Below are positions 1 through 7,381 of a stretch of DNA of 25,309 bases, piece by piece (position 1 is the first letter of the stretch; every line of letters begins with the position of its first letter). Origin of the DNA: Candidatus Omnitrophota bacterium (lineage in GTDB: Bacteria > Omnitrophota > Gorgyraeia > Aquiviventales > Aquiviventaceae); contig JACQRB010000047.1 in the NCBI GenBank assembly GCA_016206685.1, positions 1 through 25,309 on the forward strand. Reading direction: 5' to 3'. The notes below the pieces were generated by a model. That model did not search any database. It had not been told where the DNA came from and worked only from the letters and a program-made list of their open reading frames with translations. A program made the position numbers and the translations under genes.

Positions 1-132
1 ACTTCGAACCGCAACTTCGAGGGCCGCCAGGGCAAGGGCGGACGCACGCACCTGGTCAGCCCCCAGATGGCCGCCGCAGCGGCGATCGAGGGGCACTTCG
101 TGGATATCCGGACATGGCCGGGGATCAACTGA
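1..132 (+). CDS. leuC: 3-isopropylmalate dehydratase large subunit, C-terminal end (partial)
   Basis: Frame 1 is open from the window edge to TGA at 130-132 and encodes the last 43 residues of LeuC. The tail contains the segment TSNRNFEGRQGKGGRTHLVS followed by an Ala-rich stretch, which is the conserved aconitase-family C-terminus of LeuC, including the substrate-contacting arginine of SNRNFEGR. LeuC carries the 4Fe-4S cluster of isopropylmalate isomerase, the second step specific to leucine synthesis. Its stop codon overlaps the leuD start by one base (TGATG), so the two subunits are translationally coupled. Only the 3' end is visible. Confidence 0.93.
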   Translation, partial: TSNRNFEGRQGKGGRTHLVSPQMAAAAAIEGHFVDIRTWPGIN

Positions 133-743
133 TGCAGCCGTTCAAGACCCATCGCGGATTGGTCGCGACGCTGGACCGCGCCAACGTGGACACGGACCAG
201 ATCATCCCGAAGCAGTTTTTGAAGTCCATCGCGCGCACCGGCTTCGGGGAGCATCTGTTCCACGACTGGCGCTACCTGCCGGATGGAACACCCAACCCGG
301 ACTTCGAGCTCAACGCGCCGCGATTCCGCGGGGCCTCGATCCTGGTGACGCGCCACAACTTCGGCTGCGGCTCAAGCCGGGAGCACGCGGTCTGGGCGAT
401 CCAGCAGGACGGGTTTCGCGCGGTGATCGCGCCCCGGTTTGCGGAAATCTTCCGCACCAACAGCCAGAAGAACGGCCTGCTCACCGTCGAGCTGGCTGAG
501 GCTGAGGTGGAAGAGATCGTGCAGATGGCGGGCCGCTACCCCGGTCTTGAGGCGACGGTGGATTTAGAACATCAGCGGGTCGTGTTGCACTTGCCTGAAG
601 AGATCGCGTTTCACTTCGAGATCGACCCGGGCATCAAGACACGCTTGACTCACGGGCTGGATGAGATCGGTCTGACCTTCAAGCACGAATCCGCTATCAC
701 AAAATTTGAACATCAGCATAACCCGCAGTGGTTTGGATCCTGA
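132..743 (+). CDS. leuD: 3-isopropylmalate dehydratase small subunit
   Basis: This 203-residue cytoplasmic protein is the small (swivel) subunit of isopropylmalate isomerase, which pairs with LeuC to convert 2- to 3-isopropylmalate. Visible family signatures are RANVDTDQIIPKQFLKSI near the N-terminus and FGCGSSREHAVWAI near residue 80, the latter forming the substrate loop. The length is normal for the family. An in-frame ATG lies upstream at 114, inside leuC. I prefer the ATG at 132 because LeuD proteins typically begin MQPF and because it overlaps the leuC stop (TGATG). The stop codon directly abuts the stop of the convergent ccsBA gene, so there is no intergenic space on this side. Confidence 0.95.
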   Translation: MQPFKTHRGLVATLDRANVDTDQIIPKQFLKSIARTGFGEHLFHDWRYLPDGTPNPDFELNAPRFRGASILVTRHNFGCGSSREHAVWAIQQDGFRAVIAPRFAEIFRTNSQKNGLLTVELAEAEVEEIVQMAGRYPGLEATVDLEHQRVVLHLPEEIAFHFEIDPGIKTRLTHGLDEIGLTFKHESAITKFEHQHNPQWFGS

Positions 744-3700
744 TCAAGAAACTTTGAGGCGGGAGCGGCGAAGGGCGGTCAGGCCGATCGCGATGAGGAA
801 GGCCGACTCGGCGATCAGGTAGGCGATCAAAATCAGCGGGAGGGGTTTGGCGTGCCCGCCGGCGTAACTGTGCAGCCCCACCAGGTAGAAGCTCACCCCG
901 TAGTACGTCATCAACAGCAGGAAAAATCCCCCGATCGTGCAGGCAGCCAGGCCGATGCCTTTCAGCCAGCCGGCCAGCCGCCCGTGCAGCAGCGCGAGGA
1001 ACCATAACAGCGTGATCAGGGCCCAGGTTTCCTTCGGGTCCCAGCCCCAGTAGCGTCCCCACGACGCATTCGCCCATACCGCCCCGAGCATGATCCCGCC
1101 CGCCAGTAGCACCACCCCGACTTGCATCACGCGATAGAGCGCCGTTTCGAGCGTGGAGAGCGCCGGTTTGCTGCTGTCCCGGCCGGCCAGATACAGCCAC
1201 GCGTAGAGGTGCGCCAGGATCGTCGCCAGCGCCAGCGCCCCGTAGCTGGCCACGATCGTCAGCACGTGGATCGTCAGCCACAGGTTGCTGCGCAGCACCG
1301 CCACGACCGGCGCGATGCTGGAATCCAGCGGCACCGCATCCGCCAACACGAGCATGATGGCGGCCAGGATGGAGGCGGACAGGCCGAAGTAGCGCGCAGG
1401 AAAAAACCGTTCGAACACCAGGGACAGCCCCACCGCGACAAAGGGCAGCCACAGCATCGTCTCGTAGAAATTCGACACCGGCGGGCGACCTCCGAGCACC
1501 ACGCGCATCGCGATGCCGGCTCCGTGAACGACGAACGCGGCCAAGAGCAGCGCGCCTCCGACCGAGCCGGGCACCCCGCCAAGGGCGGGGTCGGCGAAGG
1601 GAGTGTCCGAAGGCGCAGCCGGAGGACCGACGGCGCCGAGGCGCGATCGCGCGCCATTCAGACTAAGGAGCATCAAGATGCAGGCGGCCAGGTAGAGGAT
1701 CCGCGCCGCGCGAAAGGGGCCGAGCTGGTTGTAGAGCACTTCCAGATGCAGCCGCCACGACGCCGGATAGGCGGCAGGATTGGCGGACCGCAGCACCTGC
1801 GCCAACCGGCGCGCGGCCTCTTCCGCGTCGCCGCGCGACCGAGGCGGTACATTCCCTGCTGCCGAGGAAGTGTCGGCAGCCGATGGGCTGCCGACCCCGC
1901 GCACCGACGCCAGCCACGAGGTCCACGCGCTGCGCATGGCCTCCTGCCGGTCTTGCGGATAACCGCTCGCCTCAAACACCCCTAACCACTCCTGGGTACC
2001 CTGCGCAAGCGGCGGCACGAGCGCCAGGCGCTGCTCAACGAGCGCGCTGAGGGCGACGAAGCGCTCGTAGACGTCCATCGTCTCCTGCTCCAGCATCGTC
2101 AGCTTCTCATCAAGCTGCTGCTTCTGCACGATGGCGGGCAGCATGCGCATGAGCTTGCGGCTGGCGACGAGATCGTTGTAGGAGATGCGCGAAGCTTTGA
2201 GATCCATCCCAAGCCGCTCCCGCAACGGCCGAAACGGCACCGCGATCAGCGGCTTGGCCTGCCAGTCATCCGGCTGGGCCATGATGGAACAGACGGTCGC
2301 CACCGGATCTTCGCGACCGATCCGGGGCGAGCCGGTGATGAGCTTCAGCGTTTCCCACGCAAAGCTGTCAAACGGTTTGTGCCGTCCGTTGTGCTGAACC
2401 GCGATCCCCCGCGCCTCCTTGATCGCCTCGGCGGAGAGCCCGGCGGACGCCGCGCCCGGGAACAACCCCAAGACAAGCAACAGCACCAGGGGGGACACCG
2501 AGGGTTTCCTCAGGACGAACATGCTCACCACCCCCAAGATGACAATGAGGAAGCCCGCATACACCAATGGCGTGCCCGGGTCGCTCCGCACGGACAAGAT
2601 GGTCGTCTCCGGCGGGCCCGGGGCGTAGCTGGATTGATAGAAACTGAAACCCCGGTAGCGCAGCGGGTTGTTCATGCTGATCTTGCGCATGAGGATCGCG
2701 CCGCGCTGCGGGTCGGTCACTTCCACGTCGCTCTCAAAGCTCGCGGCCATCTGCGTGCCGGGGTACTCGGTCTTGCGGAAATCGAGCAGCTTCACCGTGA
2801 CCGGCAGCTCCCGCTGGGCCGGACGGTACTCCACGCGCACCGTCGCAGCGCCTCCAAGCGAAAGCTCGATCGCCTGGTGCAGGCCGATCCACCCCTCCGC
2901 CACCTGCTCCCCATTCTGCGCCGTCACATGCACGGCTTCGGCCTTGATCTCATCGCCGCGATTCGTGACCTGGGTGGACAGCCTCGCGCGCGGGTAGCCG
3001 GCCACAATCTCAAAGGCATAGCCCAGCCACGGATGCTGGTAGCGCCGCCCGGCCTCGCACGCCGCCACGTGCCGTGGCACTCCCTCGGTCGCCCCGCCCT
3101 GGCGGGGCGACACTCCCTCGCCGGAGAGGATATCGCCGGCTCGGTCGCCGGTCAAGACGCAGGACAGGACACCGTCAGCGTGCCAGAGCACCCCGATCGA
3201 ATTGGGCGGAACCGACGGTGGGCCTGCGTGCGTATAGGTCACATGGGCCTGGATCTTGCGTCGGCGCCCATGCATGGCTTCGAAGTCAGGATGCAGCGCG
3301 AACGCCAAAAACGGTTCCACGCCTTCAGGCCCGGTCAAGGTGAACGCCACCGCGGGGTTGTTCGGCTGGTCCGAGCGGTTGGCCACCCCCTGTTCGGTGA
3401 TCGCCAAATCCGTGAAGTACTCCTTGAACGTCAGCGTATAGGGGGTGCCGTCCAACGCCACCGGCCGGCTGAAGTCGTCGGGCACGGGGATCTCGCGACG
3501 CACCTGCAGATCCGGCAGCTCGATGCTCACGACGCCGCGCGCCTGCATCGGCCGGGCTTGCGCGCCGAAGAAGGCCGCGAGTTCCTGTTCGCTCGCCGGT
3601 TGCACGAAGAGCACGTGGATGTCGCCCCAGCGCATACCGAACCGGTCCGGATCGTTCGCCAGCAGCCACACCTGCTCTTGCTGGTCGCCGTGGCTGATGG

Positions 3701-4274
3701 CGAGCTGGATGGCGGGGTTGTCCGCGGTCCCGTCGCCGCTGACAGCCTCCTGCGCCACCGCGTCGGGGTAATACCGGTCCACCGTCAGGGTGATCCAGCG
3801 ATCGCCATGCGGCAGGCGAAACAAGGCGCGCGGCTCATGGATCCACGCCGTCGTTTCAAAATTCGTCGGGAACACCTGGGTGGTGCCGGGGTTGGGCTGG
3901 TGCACGACCAGGACGTTCTGGGGAAGCTGCAGCATCCGCTCGGCCTGCCCCTCCGGGATGATGAGCTGGCCCCCGATGCCGAAGCGGCCGCCGATGATGC
4001 CGCCAAGCAGAATGCAGATGATCCCCACGTGCGCCAGGACGAACGGGAGGTGCTTGCGTTGCCACGGGTAGCGCTCCAGGGCCGCCAGGGCCAGGTTCAG
4101 CGCCAGAAACGCCAGCAGCGCCTGGAACCACCATGACTGATAGATGAACCGCTGCACCGCGGCCGTGCCGAAGCGGGCCTCGTAGATGGTGCCCCAGGCC
4201 AGGACGGCGGCGATCGCGACGAGCAGCGGAACCGCGATGCGCAACGACCCCAGACACCGAAGCACACGTCCCAT
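744..4274 (-). CDS. ccsBA: Fused cytochrome c maturation protein CcsB-CcsA (system II)
   Basis: A protein of 1176 residues that fuses the ResB/CcsB and ResC/CcsA halves of the system II cytochrome c synthetase. The complex exports heme and ligates it to CXXCH apocytochromes at the outer face of the inner membrane. The N-terminal third has several membrane helices, including FVLAHVGIICILLGGIIGG with a candidate heme-ligand histidine, followed by a large periplasmic ResB region. A middle segment starting near QHNGRHKPFDSFAWETL follows. The last third is CcsA, with the heme-binding WWD signature WGRYWGWDPKETW near residue 1070 and flanking histidines (LTIHVLT, VGLHSYAGG). An extended frame reaches 4442, but the ATG at 4274 overlaps the preceding stop (TGATG), has AGGA seven bases upstream and starts with a good membrane helix. 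Three palindromic repeat copies interrupt linker regions. Confidence 0.93.
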   Translation of the reverse strand: MGRVLRCLGSLRIAVPLLVAIAAVLAWGTIYEARFGTAAVQRFIYQSWWFQALLAFLALNLALAALERYPWQRKHLPFVLAHVGIICILLGGIIGGRFGIGGQLIIPEGQAERMLQLPQNVLVVHQPNPGTTQVFPTNFETTAWIHEPRALFRLPHGDRWITLTVDRYYPDAVAQEAVSGDGTADNPAIQLAISHGDQQEQVWLLANDPDRFGMRWGDIHVLFVQPASEQELAAFFGAQARPMQARGVVSIELPDLQVRREIPVPDDFSRPVALDGTPYTLTFKEYFTDLAITEQGVANRSDQPNNPAVAFTLTGPEGVEPFLAFALHPDFEAMHGRRRKIQAHVTYTHAGPPSVPPNSIGVLWHADGVLSCVLTGDRAGDILSGEGVSPRQGGATEGVPRHVAACEAGRRYQHPWLGYAFEIVAGYPRARLSTQVTNRGDEIKAEAVHVTAQNGEQVAEGWIGLHQAIELSLGGAATVRVEYRPAQRELPVTVKLLDFRKTEYPGTQMAASFESDVEVTDPQRGAILMRKISMNNPLRYRGFSFYQSSYAPGPPETTILSVRSDPGTPLVYAGFLIVILGVVSMFVLRKPSVSPLVLLLVLGLFPGAASAGLSAEAIKEARGIAVQHNGRHKPFDSFAWETLKLITGSPRIGREDPVATVCSIMAQPDDWQAKPLIAVPFRPLRERLGMDLKASRISYNDLVASRKLMRMLPAIVQKQQLDEKLTMLEQETMDVYERFVALSALVEQRLALVPPLAQGTQEWLGVFEASGYPQDRQEAMRSAWTSWLASVRGVGSPSAADTSSAAGNVPPRSRGDAEEAARRLAQVLRSANPAAYPASWRLHLEVLYNQLGPFRAARILYLAACILMLLSLNGARSRLGAVGPPAAPSDTPFADPALGGVPGSVGGALLLAAFVVHGAGIAMRVVLGGRPPVSNFYETMLWLPFVAVGLSLVFERFFPARYFGLSASILAAIMLVLADAVPLDSSIAPVVAVLRSNLWLTIHVLTIVASYGALALATILAHLYAWLYLAGRDSSKPALSTLETALYRVMQVGVVLLAGGIMLGAVWANASWGRYWGWDPKETWALITLLWFLALLHGRLAGWLKGIGLAACTIGGFFLLLMTYYGVSFYLVGLHSYAGGHAKPLPLILIAYLIAESAFLIAIGLTALRRSRLKVS
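1559..1625 (+). repeat. In-gene palindromic repeat, copy A
   Basis: The perfect stem ACCCCGCC-aag-GGCGGGGT (1573-1591) is preceded by CGACCGAG and followed by GAAGGGAGTG (1596-1605), then CGCAGCCGGAGG. The layout matches copy D (6864-6927) along its whole length although the stem sequences differ. On the coding strand it encodes about residues 884-905 of CcsBA, a Pro/Ala/Gly linker before the CcsA helices. Confidence 0.6.
1836..1895 (+). repeat. In-gene palindromic repeat, copy B
   Basis: CGACCGAGGCGG (1836-1847) and GCCGAGGAAGTG (1861-1872) are both shared with copy D. They are followed by the perfect ten-base-pair stem GTCGGCAGCC-gatg-GGCTGCCGAC (1872-1895). It encodes about residues 793-813 of CcsBA, a Ser/Ala-rich low-complexity stretch. 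Confidence 0.6.
3078..3120 (-). repeat. In-gene palindromic repeat, copy C
   Basis: The perfect eleven-base-pair stem GTCGCCCCGCC-ct-GGCGGGGCGAC (3088-3111) is flanked by identical direct repeats CACTCCCTCG at 3078-3087 and 3111-3120. Read on the minus strand these are CGAGGGAGTG, the flank seen in copies A and B, so this copy is inverted relative to them. It encodes about residues 385-399 of CcsBA within the periplasmic ResB region. Confidence 0.65.
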
Positions 4275-5125
4275 CACGCGTCCTTTCCCACAAGATGCCG
4301 CAGGGCCCCGTCCAGATCCGGATAGCGGAAAGCGAAGCCCGACGCCAACAACGCCGCGGGCATCACGCGAGCGCTCGCCAGCAACAGCTCCTGGGCCATC
4401 TCGCCGAACACCAGCCGCGCGGCAAACGCCGGAACCGGACACAGGGTCGGACGTCCAAGGAGGCGTCCCAACGTCTTCGTGAATGCGCGATTGGTCACCG
4501 GCGTCGGGGCGACCGCATTCACGGGTCCCCGCAGATTCGGCGCGGCGAGGGCGAACGTGATCGCCTCAAGCAGATCGTCGAGGGCGATCCAGCTCAGGTA
4601 TTGCCGCCCGCTGCCAAGACAGCCTCCTAGGCCCAGCCGAAAGGCGGGGAACATTTTCGCCAGCGCCCCGCCCTGCGGACTCAACACCATCCCGATGCGA
4701 AGGTTGACGACGCGAATGCCTTGCTGCACCGCCGGGAGAGTGGCCGCCTCCCACTCGCGGCAGACTTCCGCCAGGAATCCGGAGCCTGCCGGGCTGTCCT
4801 CTTGAAGCCGTTCCTCTCCCCTGTCTCCATAATAGCCGACGGCTGAGGCGCACACCAGAACCTGCGGTGGAGGAGCCAAACGAGCCAGGGATTCGGCCAG
4901 CACGCGGGTGCCGTTGACGCGGCTGTCGCGAATCCGCGTTTTCTTCTCAGGCGTCCATCGGCCGATGATATTCTCCCCTGCCAGGTGCACGACCGCCTCG
5001 ACGCCGTCCAGCGCCGCTGGATCGTAGGGCCGAACCAGGCGCGTGACCTGATGGCCCCGAGGGATCAAAAACGGTACCAGCGCGGAACCGAGAAACCCGT
5101 GCGAGCCGCTGACCAGAATCTTCAT
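4274..5125 (-). CDS. SDR-family NAD-dependent epimerase of the TIGR01777/YfcH type
   Basis: 283 residues, the usual length for this family. The N-terminus carries the Rossmann nucleotide-binding motif GSHGFLGSAL directly after the first strand MKILVS. The family motifs VVHLAGENI, SAVGYYGDRG and a TWAL-like C-terminal tail (FRYPDLDGALRHLV) are visible. Members are annotated as nucleoside-diphosphate-sugar epimerases, but the true substrate is generally unknown, so I assign only the family. The stop overlaps the ccsBA start by one base. The start lies three bases after the stop of the nickel/cobalt transporter, making it the middle of a coupled set. Confidence 0.88.
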   Translation of the reverse strand: MKILVSGSHGFLGSALVPFLIPRGHQVTRLVRPYDPAALDGVEAVVHLAGENIIGRWTPEKKTRIRDSRVNGTRVLAESLARLAPPPQVLVCASAVGYYGDRGEERLQEDSPAGSGFLAEVCREWEAATLPAVQQGIRVVNLRIGMVLSPQGGALAKMFPAFRLGLGGCLGSGRQYLSWIALDDLLEAITFALAAPNLRGPVNAVAPTPVTNRAFTKTLGRLLGRPTLCPVPAFAARLVFGEMAQELLLASARVMPAALLASGFAFRYPDLDGALRHLVGKDA

Positions 5126-5128
5126 GGG

Positions 5129-5803
5129 TTAGAGATTCTTCAGAATCCACACCAGGCCCAGGATCAACCCGGACGTTGAGGTGAGCACCACCAGCGCCCG
5201 GTAGATCCGCTGCCCGGTCTGGTTGGCCCGCCGGTAGAAGCGGCCCACCACATACCCATACCCGCCCATCGTGGCCGCACAGCCCAGGCTGAAGAGGCCG
5301 ATGTAGAGGTAGGCGAGCCACGTCGTGCTGATCAGGGTGATGGGGAGCAGGACAAAGACCTCCGCGGTGCCGGAGGCGCCGTGCACCATCCCGACCAACG
5401 TGGGCGCGAACCGGTGCACGTGGGCGCGCCCGATCTCGTGGGAGTGGGCGTGCGTATGCTCCTGGCGCTGGTGCGCATGCCGATGCACGTGCCGCCGTTC
5501 CTGGACTAAGAGCGCGAGGCGCCATACCCCCAGCACAATCAAGGTGACACCGACGGCGAGCTCCGCATAGCGCTCGAATGCCGGATCAAGCTTGAGATGC
5601 AGCAGCAAGATCAACGATCCTAACGCCAGCACGGTCAGCGCATGGCCCAGCGCCCAGCGGAAGCCGAACCACGCGCTCTTCATCGGGTCCGGCTCGAGGG
5701 AGATGAAGTGCGTGACCGCGGCCACATGGTCCCGATCAAACGCGTGCCGCATCCCAAGGACCAGGCCGGTCAATAGCAGCAGGCTCGGTTGCAACCAACT
5801 CAT
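5129..5803 (-). CDS. NicO/UreH-like nickel or cobalt membrane transporter
   Basis: A 224-residue integral membrane protein with about six helices. Near the N-terminus it has the HX4DH motif (H20, D25, H26 in HAFDRDH) that is the metal-binding signature of Ni2+/Co2+ permeases. A second conserved motif, HGASGTAEV, sits near residue 141. Between the two halves is a cytoplasmic or periplasmic loop with ten histidines between residues 105 and 130, a typical metal-buffering insert. A GAGGAAGG ribosome-binding site precedes the ATG. No urease genes are near. A B12-dependent enzyme lies further upstream on the same strand, so cobalt supply for cobalamin is a possible role, but the metal specificity cannot be read from the sequence. 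Confidence 0.82.
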   Translation of the reverse strand: MSWLQPSLLLLTGLVLGMRHAFDRDHVAAVTHFISLEPDPMKSAWFGFRWALGHALTVLALGSLILLLHLKLDPAFERYAELAVGVTLIVLGVWRLALLVQERRHVHRHAHQRQEHTHAHSHEIGRAHVHRFAPTLVGMVHGASGTAEVFVLLPITLISTTWLAYLYIGLFSLGCAATMGGYGYVVGRFYRRANQTGQRIYRALVVLTSTSGLILGLVWILKNL

Positions 5804-5814
5804 CGCTTCCTTCC

Positions 5815-7317
5815 TCAGCGGCTCGATGGCTTACCGAGGAGCTGTTCCAGGAGCTGCCGTCCGGATGAAGGAGGAGCTGGACTCTCAGAGGAAGGTGGCG
5901 CGTTTGCGCCCGCGCCGTCGCGCCGCTCCAGGGCCCGCTCCAGCAGGCCGCCCAACAGCTCCTGCGCTTTGGTGGCGACGACGCGCGAGGCCACGTACTG
6001 GACATCCGGCAGCACCGCCACGCGCGGCAAGGTCCCCTGGATCGCGACGGGTAACTGCAGCCGGCCTTGCGCGTCGGCCAGGGGCTGGAGCTCCGCGACG
6101 CTCCTGATGATCGCCGCGGACAGATCGGGATCAATGTGGAGCAAGGACTGGCAGCTCAAGACCCCATCCAACCCAAGACGGCCCGCCCCCTCAAGCTGGA
6201 GACTGTCGGTCGCCAACCGCAGGTGCGGAAATGACAGGGTGCCGTCTTGCGCGGTGACGGCGAGGTCGAGAGGCTCCAGGACCGTATCCCGCGCCGTCAG
6301 CTTCGCTTGATACGACGCCGGCAGCTTGGCCTGGAGCGATTCCATCAACCCCGGCAGGATCGACAGGCGTTGAAACACCTCTCGCAAGATGTTCAGCCGC
6401 TCGATGCGCGCCTCCTGAACCTTCAGGCGCCCCTGCCCGGTCAAGGTCCGGCTGATCTGCGGCCACGCCAGGCCCTGCCCGGTTCCCTGAAGCGACGCGG
6501 AGAGGCGTCCGACGAGGCGCGGCTCGTCCGGTCGTGAGCCTGCAAAGAGCGTCTCCAGCTTGAGGTTCTCAAGACGGACTTGGAGCGCGGCGCTCGGCGA
6601 ACTGGCCGAGGGTTCTATCGTGCCCGACGCGGACATGGTCCCGCCGGCCACGACGGCGCGCAGGTCCACATCCAGGGGCTTCGTCTGGGAGAGATTGCGC
6701 AGGGTGGCATCCAGCGCCTCCACGCGAAGCGCACGCGGTGGGCTCATCTGCTCGTCTGTCCATAGGACCACGCCGTCTTCAATCCTCACCACGCTGATGT
6801 CGAGCGACACCGCCGCGCCGCCAATGCTCCCCTGCCGACTTGCCGCGGCAGCCGGCCCGCCGACGACCGAGGCGGGGAACCCAGCTTCGCTGGGTCGCCG
6901 AGGAAGTCCCGAGGACGCAGTCCGAGGGGCCACCGCCAGCCCCGCGAGATTGATCGCGCCTGACGGCTCGCGCCTGACGCGGATGGTGGGCCGCTGCACG
7001 ACCAGGGAGGCCACCCGGACCTCCCGCCGCAGCAGCGGAAGCAGGCGCACCACCGCGCTGACGCGCTCGATGGCCGCAGCCGGCTCCCCCCGCATCGGCC
7101 CATCGGCGTAGACCGCCAGGCCCTGCAGCTCCACGGCGATCCCGCCGCGCCAGCCCAAGGACAGCCGCTTCAACTGCACCGGCTTGCCCAGCGCGGATTC
7201 GAGCTGCGTGACGAGGAGCGGCCGGTAGCGATCCGCGTCAAACGTCACCAGGAAAATCGCCGCTCCCGTGATGGTGAGCGCCAGGAGGCTGGCAAGGATG
7301 ATCACGAGTTTTTTCAT
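5815..7317 (-). CDS. AsmA-family protein
   Basis: A protein of 500 residues with one N-terminal membrane helix (MKKLVIILASLLALTITGAA), followed by the typical AsmA start FDADRYRPLLVTQLESALGKPVQL. The rest is a periplasmic beta-rich domain, with an AsmA C-terminal-like region covering roughly residues 250-450. Family members are inner-membrane-anchored, bridge-like proteins linked to outer-membrane phospholipid homeostasis. The longer frame begins with GTG at 7335. I chose the ATG at 7317 because GGAGAG lies ten bases upstream and the hydrophobic signal then starts at residue 3. Two low-complexity stretches are odd: about residues 130-151, which is repeat copy D, and a Pro/Ser-rich tail near the C-terminus. 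Confidence 0.85.
   Translation of the reverse strand: MKKLVIILASLLALTITGAAIFLVTFDADRYRPLLVTQLESALGKPVQLKRLSLGWRGGIAVELQGLAVYADGPMRGEPAAAIERVSAVVRLLPLLRREVRVASLVVQRPTIRVRREPSGAINLAGLAVAPRTASSGLPRRPSEAGFPASVVGGPAAAASRQGSIGGAAVSLDISVVRIEDGVVLWTDEQMSPPRALRVEALDATLRNLSQTKPLDVDLRAVVAGGTMSASGTIEPSASSPSAALQVRLENLKLETLFAGSRPDEPRLVGRLSASLQGTGQGLAWPQISRTLTGQGRLKVQEARIERLNILREVFQRLSILPGLMESLQAKLPASYQAKLTARDTVLEPLDLAVTAQDGTLSFPHLRLATDSLQLEGAGRLGLDGVLSCQSLLHIDPDLSAAIIRSVAELQPLADAQGRLQLPVAIQGTLPRVAVLPDVQYVASRVVATKAQELLGGLLERALERRDGAGANAPPSSESPAPPSSGRQLLEQLLGKPSSR
6864..6927 (+). repeat. In-gene palindromic repeat, copy D
   Basis: CGACCGAGGCGG (6864-6875) is followed by the stem ACCCAGC-ttc-GCTGGGT (6879-6895), GCCGAGGAAGT (6897-6907) and CCGAGGACGCAGTCCGAGG (6909-6927). 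It aligns along its length with copy A and shares both flanking motifs with copy B. It encodes about residues 130-151 of the AsmA-like protein. Confidence 0.6.
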
Positions 7318-7343
7318 GAGGGCATGGCTCTCCACACGCTCTT

Positions 7344-7372
7344 AGGATAGCAGCGTCGGACAGAAACGACAA
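7344..7372 (-). promoter_or_regulatory. Possible sigma-70 promoter for the asmA-to-ccsBA set
   Basis: On the minus strand TTGTCG (7367-7372) and TATCCT (7344-7349) are separated by 17 bases, in the 64-base gap before the AsmA start. Each box matches four of six consensus bases, so the call is tentative. The spacing and position fit a transcript carrying asmA, the metal transporter, the epimerase and ccsBA. Confidence 0.35.
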
Positions 7373-7381
7373 GCGTGAGCC

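Noticed and set aside
2379..4136. 585-codon open frame on the plus strand opposite ccsBA
   Set aside because: It is antisense to a clearly conserved gene. Its translation is Arg/His/Gly-rich with no domain and arises from GC-rich codon bias.
5881..5915. GAGGAAGG followed by GGCGC-gttt-GCGCC near the end of the AsmA-like gene
   Set aside because: It resembles the repeat family, but the stem is short and the second flank is missing, so it is not counted as a copy.
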